23,090 nt of DNA from the NCBI GenBank assembly GCA_002825515.1, contig PJET01000123.1:1-23090 (forward strand), in the 5' to 3' direction. The first letter of the stretch is position 1, and each line of letters opens with the position of its first letter. The stretch comes from Candidatus Thorarchaeota archaeon MP11T_1 (GTDB taxonomy: Archaea > Asgardarchaeota > Thorarchaeia > Thorarchaeales > Thorarchaeaceae). A program made the translations under genes and the position numbers. The notes under the pieces are model-generated. The model did no database searches. It saw only the letters and a program-made list of their open reading frames with translations, and was not told the origin of the DNA. Positions 1-6,859 of this stretch are shown piece by piece.

Positions 1-345
1 GGATTCAGCGAGAGCTGATAGTGGACCTTTCATATCGCAAGCGCCCCTACCATAGAGAAGGCCATTATCAATTTCAGATGAAAAGGGGTCATGGGACCAA
101 CTCTCAAGAGAGCCTATTGGCACTGTGTCCATGTGTCCGTGTATGACGATTTTTCCTTTTTGTCCTTCGTGACTCGAAAAAATCAAGTTAGGTCTCTTGG
201 CCGGACCAACGGACTTGCATGCTATCCCATGTGCTTCAAGATGATCGCGTAGGACTTTACTAACTTCTGCTTCTTGTCCAGGAGGATTTTCTGAATTTGT
301 TAAGACAAGCTCTTTCAAAAGTCCGAGGACACGAGATTTGTTCAT
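1..345 (-). CDS. M20 family metallopeptidase (ArgE/DapE/carboxypeptidase type), N-terminal part only
   Basis: Reading the minus strand from an ATG at 345 gives an open frame of 115 codons that runs off the left edge. It carries the hallmarks of the M20 zinc peptidase/deacylase family: HMDTVP at residues 71-76 (zinc ligand His71, catalytic-water Asp73) and the GRGACDMKG motif at 99-107 (bridging zinc ligand Asp104). The N-terminal helix with 'NPPGQE' (20-25) also fits the family. Members hydrolyse peptides or N-acyl amino acids such as acetylornithine or succinyl-diaminopimelate. The substrate-specifying half lies outside the window, so no gene symbol is given. A palindromic TATA box (431-438) and a 7-bp inverted repeat (361-382) lie upstream. 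I see no strong ribosome binding site before the ATG. Confidence 0.93.
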   Translation of the reverse strand, partial: MNKSRVLGLLKELVLTNSENPPGQEAEVSKVLRDHLEAHGIACKSVGPAKRPNLIFSSHEGQKGKIVIHGHMDTVPIGSLESWSHDPFSSEIDNGLLYGRGACDMKGPLSALAES

Positions 346-360
346 TAGATACAACGCCTG

Positions 361-382
361 ATGGATTCCAAACAAAATCCAT
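361..382 (-). repeat. 7-bp perfect inverted repeat in the leader of the M20 peptidase gene
   Basis: ATGGATT (361-367) and AATCCAT (376-382) are exact reverse complements around an 8-base loop. They lie between the probable TATA box and the start codon at 345, so they could form a small leader hairpin or an operator. An inverted repeat this short can occur by chance. Confidence 0.3.
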
Positions 383-430
383 GCTATGAAGGTTCCTGCT
401 AATTCTCTTTTTGCTATTCAGGATACACAA

Positions 431-438
431 CTATATAG
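431..438. promoter_or_regulatory. Palindromic TATA box
   Basis: CTATATAG reads the same on both strands. On the minus strand it would start a transcript near 405 for the M20 peptidase gene. On the plus strand it would start one near 460, exactly where the candidate structured RNA begins. Which direction is used cannot be read from the sequence. Confidence 0.4.
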
Positions 439-459
439 GACAAAATGAGAATAGTATTG

Positions 460-537
460 TGTGGCATTTCTGTGAGGCGGTTACCCCTGGCTGAGCTTCG
501 GCGATGACGAGCCAAGAGCAAGCTGAGATTTGCCACA
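460..537 (+). ncRNA. Candidate structured small RNA, possibly C/D-box-like
   Basis: No protein gene fits here. A 7-bp closing stem (TGTGGCA 460-466 with TGCCACA 531-537) encloses an ordered series of box-like elements: a poor C box (GTGAGGC, 472-478), a 12-nt spacer, CTGA (491-494), a 6-nt loop, GCGATGA (501-507, one base off the RUGAUGA consensus), a 15-nt spacer, and CTGA (523-526). The C-to-D span of 55 nt and the 12-nt first spacer match archaeal C/D-box methylation guides. A TATA box about 25 bp upstream would place the transcript start at the stem. Against this, the first C box is weak, the closing stem is not directly next to the boxes, and I found no rRNA target by eye. It is not a tRNA, as there is no T-arm. 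Confidence 0.2.
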
Positions 538-602
538 TCATCTTTTCATTCATAAACAGTGATCGGATTATGGCTGAAACCTGCAGATGAATTGGACACA
601 AG

Positions 603-770
603 TTATTCGCCAAGTTTCAGGACAAGCCTGTTCTTTTCGAGTGTGACTCCAAATTCATGTCCATCGTCATCAAATAGGGAAACATCCTCTTCCTTGATAA
701 AAACCTTCACAGTTTTCCTCAGCTTGCGCGATGGGATGTTGCCTATGGGAATGACATAGGTCTCAGCCAT
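603..770 (-). CDS. Small 55-aa hypothetical protein
   Basis: A short complete gene: ATG at 770, TAA at 603-605. An in-frame stop two codons before the ATG fixes the start. GGAG lies 9 bases before the ATG, and a TATA box (851-858) lies further upstream. The product begins MAETYVIPIG and reads as alternating hydrophobic and charged strands (VKVFIKEEDVSLF, FGVTLEKNRLVLKL), so it is probably a small all-beta protein. It resembles the swapped-hairpin or AbrB size class, but I see no convincing motif for that family. The ORF on the opposite strand (559-759) is its shadow. Gene status is supported by the promoter, ribosome binding site and balanced codon use; function is unknown. Confidence 0.6.
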   Translation of the reverse strand: MAETYVIPIGNIPSRKLRKTVKVFIKEEDVSLFDDDGHEFGVTLEKNRLVLKLGE

Positions 771-850
771 TTCTTAGAACTCCGACGGATGCGTGGTGGT
801 GCGACAGTCTAAGAGGGATGCAAGACTTAAGACTATGATATTCATTCAAG

Positions 851-858
851 TATATATA
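851..858 (-). promoter_or_regulatory. TATA box of the 55-aa gene
   Basis: TATATATA lies 81 bp before the ATG at 770 on the minus strand. Archaeal initiation would fall near 826, leaving a leader of about 55 nt that ends in GGAG. The core is palindromic, so the direction is inferred from the downstream gene. Confidence 0.45.
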
Positions 859-926
859 CGAGCACCCAACGTATCATGTCATTCTAGCAGTCTGAGATTC
901 AATTTTATGACACTTTCACAGGGAGT

Positions 927-991
927 TGATTTTCTCATATAGGAAGGCATGAGAGGTTGAAGTTTCTCAGTTACATGAGTGATTTTCTCAT
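927..991. repeat. Two direct copies of a 12-bp motif
   Basis: TGATTTTCTCAT occurs exactly at 927-938 and 980-991, 53 bp apart. Inverted partial copies (ATGAGA at 949-954, ATGAG at 975-979) lie between them. They sit upstream of the TATA box at 851-858 relative to the minus-strand 55-aa gene, where regulator sites could lie. Chance in AT-rich DNA is not excluded. Confidence 0.3.
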
Positions 992-1006
992 CTAAACAAA
1001 TGGCCA

Positions 1007-1057
1007 AATGTCTGCAGTATCAAAACAAAACGTGATAAAATCGATACTGCAGACATT
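1007..1057 (-). terminator. Strong 15-bp hairpin after the aldolase-Fae operon
   Basis: AATGTCTGCAGTATC (1007-1021) and its exact reverse complement (1043-1057) flank a 21-base loop. CC/GG outside extends the stem past a one-base bulge. It begins 22 bp after the stop codon of the minus-strand aldolase-Fae gene. On that strand the loop is T-rich (GTTTTGTTTTG), which fits an archaeal termination region or a 3'-end stabilising hairpin. It could also be an orphan repeat element; no second copy is seen in the window. Confidence 0.45.
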
Positions 1058-1079
1058 GGTTTGTATTGGAAGAGTGAAA

Positions 1080-2555
1080 CTATGGATTATATGCAAAAGG
1101 ATGTCTGGCTGAGTCTTTCCTTGCAACAATCTCATCTACACTTTGTCGACCCTCGATAGCTCTCCTTAGTGCATGTCGTACAGCGATGAAGTTGTTTATG
1201 TGGACACGCATCCTATTGACGGCACTTGGGTGAACAAACACATTTGTCGCAATAACCAAATCAGGTACTAGTTCCTCAGGGATGATATTATCAGTGATGG
1301 TTCTTCTGACGGCATCAGCTACTGCTCTCTGGGCCACCTCATAGACCATCTTCTTGTGATTCTCTGATGTTATTGTAACTGTTGGAGCGAAAATTGTGTT
1401 CAACTCTAAATCCTTGATAACATTTGATTGATGACTGTCCTCTGTTACCTTTCCTGCATTTCTTAATGCTACACTCATAGGACCATCACGAATTCCCATG
1501 ATTAAATCAACGTGAGCAACTTCATTACCTCCACCAAATAACGCCTCTCCGTGGAGTAGAGTTAAGTCTGGAATTACATCAGGTACCATCCCGGCAGCTT
1601 TCGGGTAAGTTTCAGACTCGATTGAACGACTCCCCATTTTGAATGTGACAATACCACGTGGAATCATCTGAAGGTCCTCAAGACAGGTCCGAATCTCATC
1701 ATGCATGTCATATCCAAGAATATCGCCAACTAAGAGGGGAGGTCTTGCAGATCCCACTGGCACACCCATCATATTCAAAGCAGCTTTTACCGCGAGTCCA
1801 CCACCATTGTTGACGAAAATACGAACAATCTTCTGAATGCTTCTTTGAATGATGCGAGCTTCTTTCAAATCTCCAGTCGCAAGCGCAGTTTGCATTCTGA
1901 TGTATCGATCAGGAAAAACATTGGCACTTGCAAGAATTGCACCATTGCAACCAGATGCAAGTGCAGGTAATGCAACTTCATCATGACCAACCATCACCTG
2001 GAAGTTTTCGGGCTTACGCACCAGGATTGTTGTCAAATTAACTAGGTCACCACTAGAATCTTTCATCCCGATTATTCCATCAATATCTCGAAGACCATCA
2101 ATGAGAGTCCAGTGCATTGGAACTCCAGTAACCTGAGGAATATTGTAAACAATAATTGGAATATCACTATTGTTTGCAATCTTCTCAAAATGCTCGTAGA
2201 TTTCCTTGTCCGATGGTCTTAGGAAATAGGGAGAAACGACAAGTGCTGCGGCAGCTCCAAACTCAGCAGCTCTTCGGGTCAGTTTGATAGCGTCATTTGT
2301 ATAAGCATGACCAGTTCCTGCTAGTACTGGAACTCTACCTTTTGCAGCTTTGCATGCTATGCGAATTGCTTCCTCTTTCTCCTCAAACCTCATGCTTGTG
2401 AATTCGCCCGTCGTTCCACATGGTACGATGCCAGTCGCCCCGCTTTTAATAGTGAAATCAATGAGATTGCGGTATTGTTTTTCATTCACACCATTTTTAT
2501 CAAAGGGAGTAACGAGAGCAGGGTAGACACCCTTGAAACGATATTCATCTGTCAT
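1080..2555 (-). CDS. DHDPS/NAL-superfamily aldolase fused to a formaldehyde-activating enzyme (Fae) domain, copy with catalytic His
   Basis: The ATG at 2555 is preferred to an in-frame GTG at 2564, because GGAGGTGA sits 6 bases before it; this gives 491 aa. Residues 1-300 are a class I pyruvate aldolase barrel: GTTGE (47-51), catalytic Tyr137, Schiff-base Lys165 in GMKDSSGD. The position of E. coli DapA Arg138, which binds the aldehyde carboxylate, is Val142, so this is probably not a true dihydrodipicolinate synthase. After a linker, residues 332-489 match Fae (formaldehyde + tetrahydromethanopterin to methylene-H4MPT): GEALFGGGNEVAHVDLIMG with the His17 equivalent at His348, an IIPEE...VFVHP block, and the family's HPFA ending (485-488). 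The middle of Fae (PNLPCKP and FGPAQ) is degraded. It follows its paralogue with a 5-bp gap, so co-translation is likely. The fusion calls are firm; the reaction is inference. Confidence 0.92.
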   Translation of the reverse strand: MTDEYRFKGVYPALVTPFDKNGVNEKQYRNLIDFTIKSGATGIVPCGTTGEFTSMRFEEKEEAIRIACKAAKGRVPVLAGTGHAYTNDAIKLTRRAAEFGAAAALVVSPYFLRPSDKEIYEHFEKIANNSDIPIIVYNIPQVTGVPMHWTLIDGLRDIDGIIGMKDSSGDLVNLTTILVRKPENFQVMVGHDEVALPALASGCNGAILASANVFPDRYIRMQTALATGDLKEARIIQRSIQKIVRIFVNNGGGLAVKAALNMMGVPVGSARPPLLVGDILGYDMHDEIRTCLEDLQMIPRGIVTFKMGSRSIESETYPKAAGMVPDVIPDLTLLHGEALFGGGNEVAHVDLIMGIRDGPMSVALRNAGKVTEDSHQSNVIKDLELNTIFAPTVTITSENHKKMVYEVAQRAVADAVRRTITDNIIPEELVPDLVIATNVFVHPSAVNRMRVHINNFIAVRHALRRAIEGRQSVDEIVARKDSARHPFAYNP

Positions 2556-2560
2556 TAGGT

Positions 2561-3958
2561 TCACCTCCAGATTGCCGCAAGGGCAGTTTCTACAGCTTGC
2601 TGTGTAGCTGTCGTGATTTCTCGACGGTCTCGTAAATTCAAATCAATGTCCAGGGCGATAATGAGAACATCATTAGTCAATGATTTCTTCGGTATCTTAT
2701 CGGCATCCAAGAAAGATGCAATAGCCTTTGCCGTGCCGGACTGTACAGGTCCATAGAACAATGAAGCTTGACGCATAGAATCAATTTTTCTAGTTGGAAG
2801 CATTAAACTACTAGGTTTAACAGCGAGATTGGGTTCGAGAATCACAGTCAATGCTTCATGTCCAATCTTTGGTATGGTGAGTAGACGTACAAATGCATTG
2901 CCAACCATTCCTGCTTTTGGACCAGCAATAAGGCCTACTGATACAACATCATTTGCAGCACTACTTTTCTGAAGTTCTGGAACATCTTCGAGTGTGATTC
3001 CCTGAGCTTCAAGAACTGAAATTATGTCGATGTCTTCCTGAACTGAGGGGTGTTCTAATTTTGGAATCACACCCATTTTCTCAAGCTCGATACGTATCTC
3101 TTCTTTGATCTCAGGAGTTAAGGTCCCTCCACTGTCAAGAGGCATCCGAGAGCGACCTGCATTTATCCCAAGCATTCTCAGAGCAGCTTTCACAGGTGGA
3201 GCAGCACCGTGTTTTAGAACAATTCGAGCGAAAGTCTGAGTGGATCTTTGTAGTTCTGCAGCTTCGTCAATTCTTCCACTCTGAGCTAAATTCATTATCT
3301 CAAGCCAAATATGAGGAATGACATTAGCTGAAGCCATAATTGCAGCTTTTGAACCAGCTACGACAGCAGAAAGAAAGCACTCATCTGCACCTATGATGAC
3401 CTCCATTTTCCCTTTAAGCTTTTGAATCAGTTCTAGAATGTATGGTACACTTCCACTGCTATCTTTGATACCAACTATATTATCTAATTCTGCTAGGTCC
3501 TCAACAACATTCGATTTTAAGACTCCAAGAGTGCATTGAGGAATATTGTACATAATTAGAGGTAGATCACCATTTCTAGCAACTTCTGCATAGTGTTCAT
3601 AATAGCCCTTATCAGTCGGTCGGAGGAAATAGGGTGATATTACAATCGCCGCATCATATCCCAAGTCAGCAGCGAACTTTGTGAGTGCAACGGTTGCCCG
3701 AGTACTGTTCTGACCGGTTCCAGCGATGATTGGAACACGTCCATCCACATATTTGATAGTAAGTTTAAGCATCTTCTTGCGTTCTTCAGTTCTCAGATAT
3801 GGGAATTCACCAGTTGTGCCTAGGGTCACTACACCAGTTGCACCCTTTTCTATCGTGTAGTCTATGACTTGCTTGTAACCATCCTCATTAATATCCCCAT
3901 CACGTGTGAAGGGGGTTACAAGTGCAGGCATTACTCCTTCCGGCTTGAACTTCTTCAC
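2561..3958 (-). CDS. DHDPS/NAL-superfamily aldolase fused to a Fae domain, copy lacking the catalytic His
   Basis: 465 aa from a GTG start with GGTGA 4 bases upstream; an internal ATG at 3931 would cut into the conserved first barrel strand. Residues 1-300 are the same aldolase fold as the next gene: GTTGE (47-51), Tyr137, Schiff-base Lys165 in GIKDSSGS, with Cys142 in place of the DapA Arg138. Residues about 335-465 form a Fae domain whose centre is very well kept: GHEALTVILEPNLAVKP (366-382) and MRQASLFYGPVQ (395-406). The NEVAHIDL catalytic segment reads NDVVSVGL, putting Ser340 where Fae has His17, and the HPFA tail is absent. On its own this Fae domain is probably not catalytic. It is the first gene of a two-gene operon with a TATA box at 3990-3997. 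Confidence 0.92.
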   Translation of the reverse strand: MKKFKPEGVMPALVTPFTRDGDINEDGYKQVIDYTIEKGATGVVTLGTTGEFPYLRTEERKKMLKLTIKYVDGRVPIIAGTGQNSTRATVALTKFAADLGYDAAIVISPYFLRPTDKGYYEHYAEVARNGDLPLIMYNIPQCTLGVLKSNVVEDLAELDNIVGIKDSSGSVPYILELIQKLKGKMEVIIGADECFLSAVVAGSKAAIMASANVIPHIWLEIMNLAQSGRIDEAAELQRSTQTFARIVLKHGAAPPVKAALRMLGINAGRSRMPLDSGGTLTPEIKEEIRIELEKMGVIPKLEHPSVQEDIDIISVLEAQGITLEDVPELQKSSAANDVVSVGLIAGPKAGMVGNAFVRLLTIPKIGHEALTVILEPNLAVKPSSLMLPTRKIDSMRQASLFYGPVQSGTAKAIASFLDADKIPKKSLTNDVLIIALDIDLNLRDRREITTATQQAVETALAAIWR

Positions 3959-3989
3959 AGAATCACCGAAACTTCGAGCTTAGAAGTGG

Positions 3990-3997
3990 GTATAAAT
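3990..3997 (-). promoter_or_regulatory. TATA box of the aldolase-Fae operon
   Basis: On the minus strand this reads ATTTATAC, close to the archaeal consensus. It lies 32 bp before the GTG at 3958, so the leader would be only about 10 nt. The 117-bp gap to cutA must hold both divergent promoters. Confidence 0.5.
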
Positions 3998-4075
3998 GGC
4001 CTTCGATTCATGAGCGAATAAAGAGGAAATCTAGTATAGGAAGTTAGTATATGAAATCGATGTGAGAGATAAATC

Positions 4076-4396
4076 ATGCAGGAATATGTTGTAGTCTTAA
4101 CTACTTGTCCAATAAAGGTCAGTCAAGAGTTGGCTCGAGTCTTAGCTGAAAGTCGAGTATGTGCTTGTGTAAACATTATACCAAAGATTACTAGTATTTA
4201 CCATTGGAAAAATGATCTAGTTATAGATGATGAAGCACTTTTGATAATCAAAACAGAAAGAAAACAATCCGAAAATCTTTGGAAAGTTCTAAAGGAAAAT
4301 CATCCCTATGAAGTTCCAGAGTTTGTAGTAATACCAATCGATTGGGGTTCTAAGGATTATCTTGACTGGATTTCACAAAGTGTTGGTAAACAGTGA
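4076..4396 (+). CDS. cutA: CutA1-type divalent cation tolerance protein
   Basis: 106 aa, the normal size for CutA1, and alignable from end to end. Visible family motifs are TTCP (9-12), ACVNIIP.ITSIYHW (30-44), a strand with ALLIIKTE (54-61), HPYEVPE (76-82) and the closing YLDWI. CutA1 forms very stable trimers of ferredoxin-like fold and is linked to copper and other divalent metal tolerance in bacteria, though its true role in archaea is unclear. The gene is divergent from the aldolase-Fae operon. Its 3' end stops 9 bp short of the convergent gene at 4406, so no separate terminator fits between them. Confidence 0.96.
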   Translation: MQEYVVVLTTCPIKVSQELARVLAESRVCACVNIIPKITSIYHWKNDLVIDDEALLIIKTERKQSENLWKVLKENHPYEVPEFVVIPIDWGSKDYLDWISQSVGKQ

Positions 4397-4405
4397 TTCA
4401 ACAAC

Positions 4406-6853
4406 CTATGCAACATCAGATCTACGCGCAGCATAATCAAGGGATTCGTTAAAGTATTTCCCAACAATCGCACATATTGCAGGACCCACAATATAATTGA
4501 TCTCACCAGGCATAAGCTCTTTCAGATTTGTCTTTGATGTCAACTTACCCTTTCTCTTTAGAATCCCTATCTCCCGTTCAATTGTGGACTTTGCTTTGTC
4601 CCATGACATGGGCTCAACACCCCGGCCCGTACCTATCAGTCCTTCTTTGATCTCAAAAAGACTTCTCATAATGAATAAAGAAAGATTATCCATATCTGAG
4701 GAATCTTTCATGAAGTTACCACCATGTTGTGAGCATTTTGCATCACTGGGTATGGCTCCGCAAGCAGAACAAATCTGACGCCCTCTATTGGTCTTGATAA
4801 AATACGCTAGTAGATTTGCACACTTCGTTGTGTCATTAGGTGTCCATTCAAGACCTTTGGTCCCAACTCGACTTATTGCTCGAAAGACGGTACGTGCTTT
4901 ATTGTGAAGGTACATCAAAACATCGATACCTTCTTTCTTTTCCTCAATTCTGCGCTTTTCTTTCTGTTTGGCTTCAAAAGCAAACTCTTCCTTCGCGAGT
5001 TTCTCCAGTCGTTCTTGCTTCAGGAATCGTTGCATTATATCATAGGCTATTGCATAGTTATCGAATTCCAAACCAGACATATCTAGTGACTTATCAACAA
5101 TACCGTCGAATACAGGGCTAACAGAGGTTTCAAGGTCTTTACCAGCAGCCATCATGTCCTTGTTCGAAAAACGAGCATGCATCCATGTGCAAATTGACTT
5201 AGCGTCTAGCTCAGGATACACTATCTTCATCTCGTAGATTCTCATGGAAGTAAGATCTATCAGTATCTCTTCTCTAAGGAACTGTAAGGTTGTATCAGTA
5301 TCTTCGTAAATACTCTTCAAAAGAGCTTTAATTCGAAGAAGATCCTGTTTGGATCTGATGTATGATTCTACCACACGAGTCAAGTTTGTGAGAATGCCAA
5401 TTGTGAAATGCCAAATGAAATCAAGTCTTAGACTTGCAATAGTTTCATCTTCTGTTCTTTGCTGACTGAAATCACGAGCTGATGAAATACCAAGAGAACT
5501 TAGTGCCCCACTCTTAACTTGCTCACGTGTTTCTAGAAGCCGGATTACCTCATCAGGTGGTGGTACTCGCATTTTCTTTTTGAGAGCTTCAAGTACTTCT
5601 ATTTCGATACCAACTAATTTTGCACGGTCTTTGGTAAACATATCTATGTTTATTTGGTCAAGTTCTGTTGCTCGCAATCCCTTGGATTTGAGCATACCCT
5701 TTACAGGTCCGTTTAGCGTGGTTTCTATTTTCTCTATTGTCTTCAATGAACGCTCAAGCAACTCTAGCTCTTCTTTACTGATTGCAGGTTTTGATGTATC
5801 TGAGATGGTGTCATTGATCAAGGATTTTAATCCAGGACCAATTATTGATGAGTCAGTGATACCCTTTCTTCGAAGCTGTGATTTAATATCATCAGGATTT
5901 ACATTTAGAAAACTCGAAATTGTATCAAGTGCGGCATTAGAATCTACTGATAAAATTTCTGCGGCTTTACTTGTAATAACTTGTCCTATCCGAGATTCAT
6001 AGCCTTCTAGCGTGGTGGGAACATCGAATTCTTCATCGAGAACTTCAAGTATATGCAATCTAATTTCATGAGCATTCCTGAGACCTTTGAGAGTATCAAT
6101 AGGTTGGCAGAATCTCTTAGTTATTGCAGAGGAAATTTCATCTTTGCTTTTATCTGGAAAAGTTGCATCAACAAGATGGCCTTTGGAATATTCGATTTTT
6201 CCAAGAATTTTCTTAAGCCCCATTCGAAGAATGGTTGTTTCAGGAACTTCAGAAGGATGTTCTCTCAGTAATTCATCTCTAAGAGATAACGCACTTTCCT
6301 TTAAACCCGAAGCTTTGACATACAATTCATGTCGCCATTCTTGACCCCAACCTGTGACTTCCAGAATTAAATCAATATCATGATTAGAATTGTATTCAGA
6401 AGGAATTTTCTCCAAAGAGTCTTTTAATAGATTGAAGGCCTTCTCTTTATTATCGGGATTTGGATTTGTACCTGCGAGCTCATCTATAAGACGAGTGGTC
6501 AACTTACTAACCAACTTGGCGATGTAAATCTCTTCACGCTGTTTGTTCGAGAAGAGTTGTCGAACTTCAAGTTCAAGCTGTCGTCTTTCCTCAACCCCCA
6601 ACTCATCTTTCATATCACTGCCTGCACCAGGTTCCTCTGATGGAGTTAGAAGACGAACTCCCTGATAGCTGTGAAGATAAAATGCGGCAAAGAAGGAGAA
6701 GACATCTTCAAGTGGTTGAGTTTCCTTAAGAAGCTCGTGAAACATCTGACGGTCTCTGCTACTTCGCATATGTGAGACTAATGCTTCTCTTAGTAGAATC
6801 TCTTTACCCGCCTCACTCATTTGAAGTGTCTTTAATACCCAGGAGCTTGCCAT
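4406..6853 (-). CDS. Large orphan protein (815 aa) with coiled coil and C-terminal zinc finger
   Basis: I do not recognise this protein. The ATG at 6853 is chosen because GAGGTGA sits 6 bases upstream, overlapping the stop of the preceding gene; an in-frame TTG lies at 6859. The product is almost entirely alpha-helical and charged, with no signal peptide or clear membrane segment. A strongly charged helix/coiled coil lies at about 612-641. It is followed by a putative zinc site CSAC...CSQH (Cys695, Cys698, Cys707, His710), then a mixed C-terminal helical region. It is the last gene of a minus-strand group with an equally large unknown protein and an MBL-fold hydrolase. The tight coupling (6-bp gap) suggests the two large products act together. 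Many plus-strand ORFs inside it are shadows. Confidence 0.85.
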   Translation of the reverse strand: MASSWVLKTLQMSEAGKEILLREALVSHMRSSRDRQMFHELLKETQPLEDVFSFFAAFYLHSYQGVRLLTPSEEPGAGSDMKDELGVEERRQLELEVRQLFSNKQREEIYIAKLVSKLTTRLIDELAGTNPNPDNKEKAFNLLKDSLEKIPSEYNSNHDIDLILEVTGWGQEWRHELYVKASGLKESALSLRDELLREHPSEVPETTILRMGLKKILGKIEYSKGHLVDATFPDKSKDEISSAITKRFCQPIDTLKGLRNAHEIRLHILEVLDEEFDVPTTLEGYESRIGQVITSKAAEILSVDSNAALDTISSFLNVNPDDIKSQLRRKGITDSSIIGPGLKSLINDTISDTSKPAISKEELELLERSLKTIEKIETTLNGPVKGMLKSKGLRATELDQINIDMFTKDRAKLVGIEIEVLEALKKKMRVPPPDEVIRLLETREQVKSGALSSLGISSARDFSQQRTEDETIASLRLDFIWHFTIGILTNLTRVVESYIRSKQDLLRIKALLKSIYEDTDTTLQFLREEILIDLTSMRIYEMKIVYPELDAKSICTWMHARFSNKDMMAAGKDLETSVSPVFDGIVDKSLDMSGLEFDNYAIAYDIMQRFLKQERLEKLAKEEFAFEAKQKEKRRIEEKKEGIDVLMYLHNKARTVFRAISRVGTKGLEWTPNDTTKCANLLAYFIKTNRGRQICSACGAIPSDAKCSQHGGNFMKDSSDMDNLSLFIMRSLFEIKEGLIGTGRGVEPMSWDKAKSTIEREIGILKRKGKLTSKTNLKELMPGEINYIVGPAICAIVGKYFNESLDYAARRSDVA

Positions 6854-6859
6854 ATTCAA

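Larger units (their letters stand above)
771..1079. other. Intergenic region with promoter, short repeats and a long hairpin
   Basis: No gene was found in this stretch. It holds the TATA box of the 55-aa gene (851-858), a 12-bp direct repeat TGATTTTCTCAT (927-938 and 980-991) with nearby inverted ATGAGA copies (949-954, 975-979), and a strong 15-bp hairpin (1007-1057) just past the stop codon of the first aldolase-Fae gene. Confidence 0.6.

Noticed and set aside
460..537. tRNA
   Set aside because: The 7-bp closing stem looks like an acceptor stem, but there is no TTCRA T-arm and no anticodon arm in the right place.
431..613. 60-codon ORF on the minus strand
   Set aside because: It has no ribosome binding site, an odd composition (many Cys, Trp and Ser), and overlaps the real 55-aa gene and the candidate RNA.
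559..759. 66-codon ORF on the plus strand
   Set aside because: It is the antisense shadow of the 55-aa gene, which has a promoter and ribosome binding site while this ORF has neither.
1080..3958. Plain dihydrodipicolinate synthase (dapA) annotation
   Set aside because: The Arg138 equivalent is missing in both copies, and each has an extra Fae domain, so lysine biosynthesis is not supported.
5580..6002. 140-codon plus-strand ORF and similar ORFs inside 4406-9487
   Set aside because: They are antisense to the two large coupled genes and have Ser/Phe/Leu-rich shadow compositions and no start signals.
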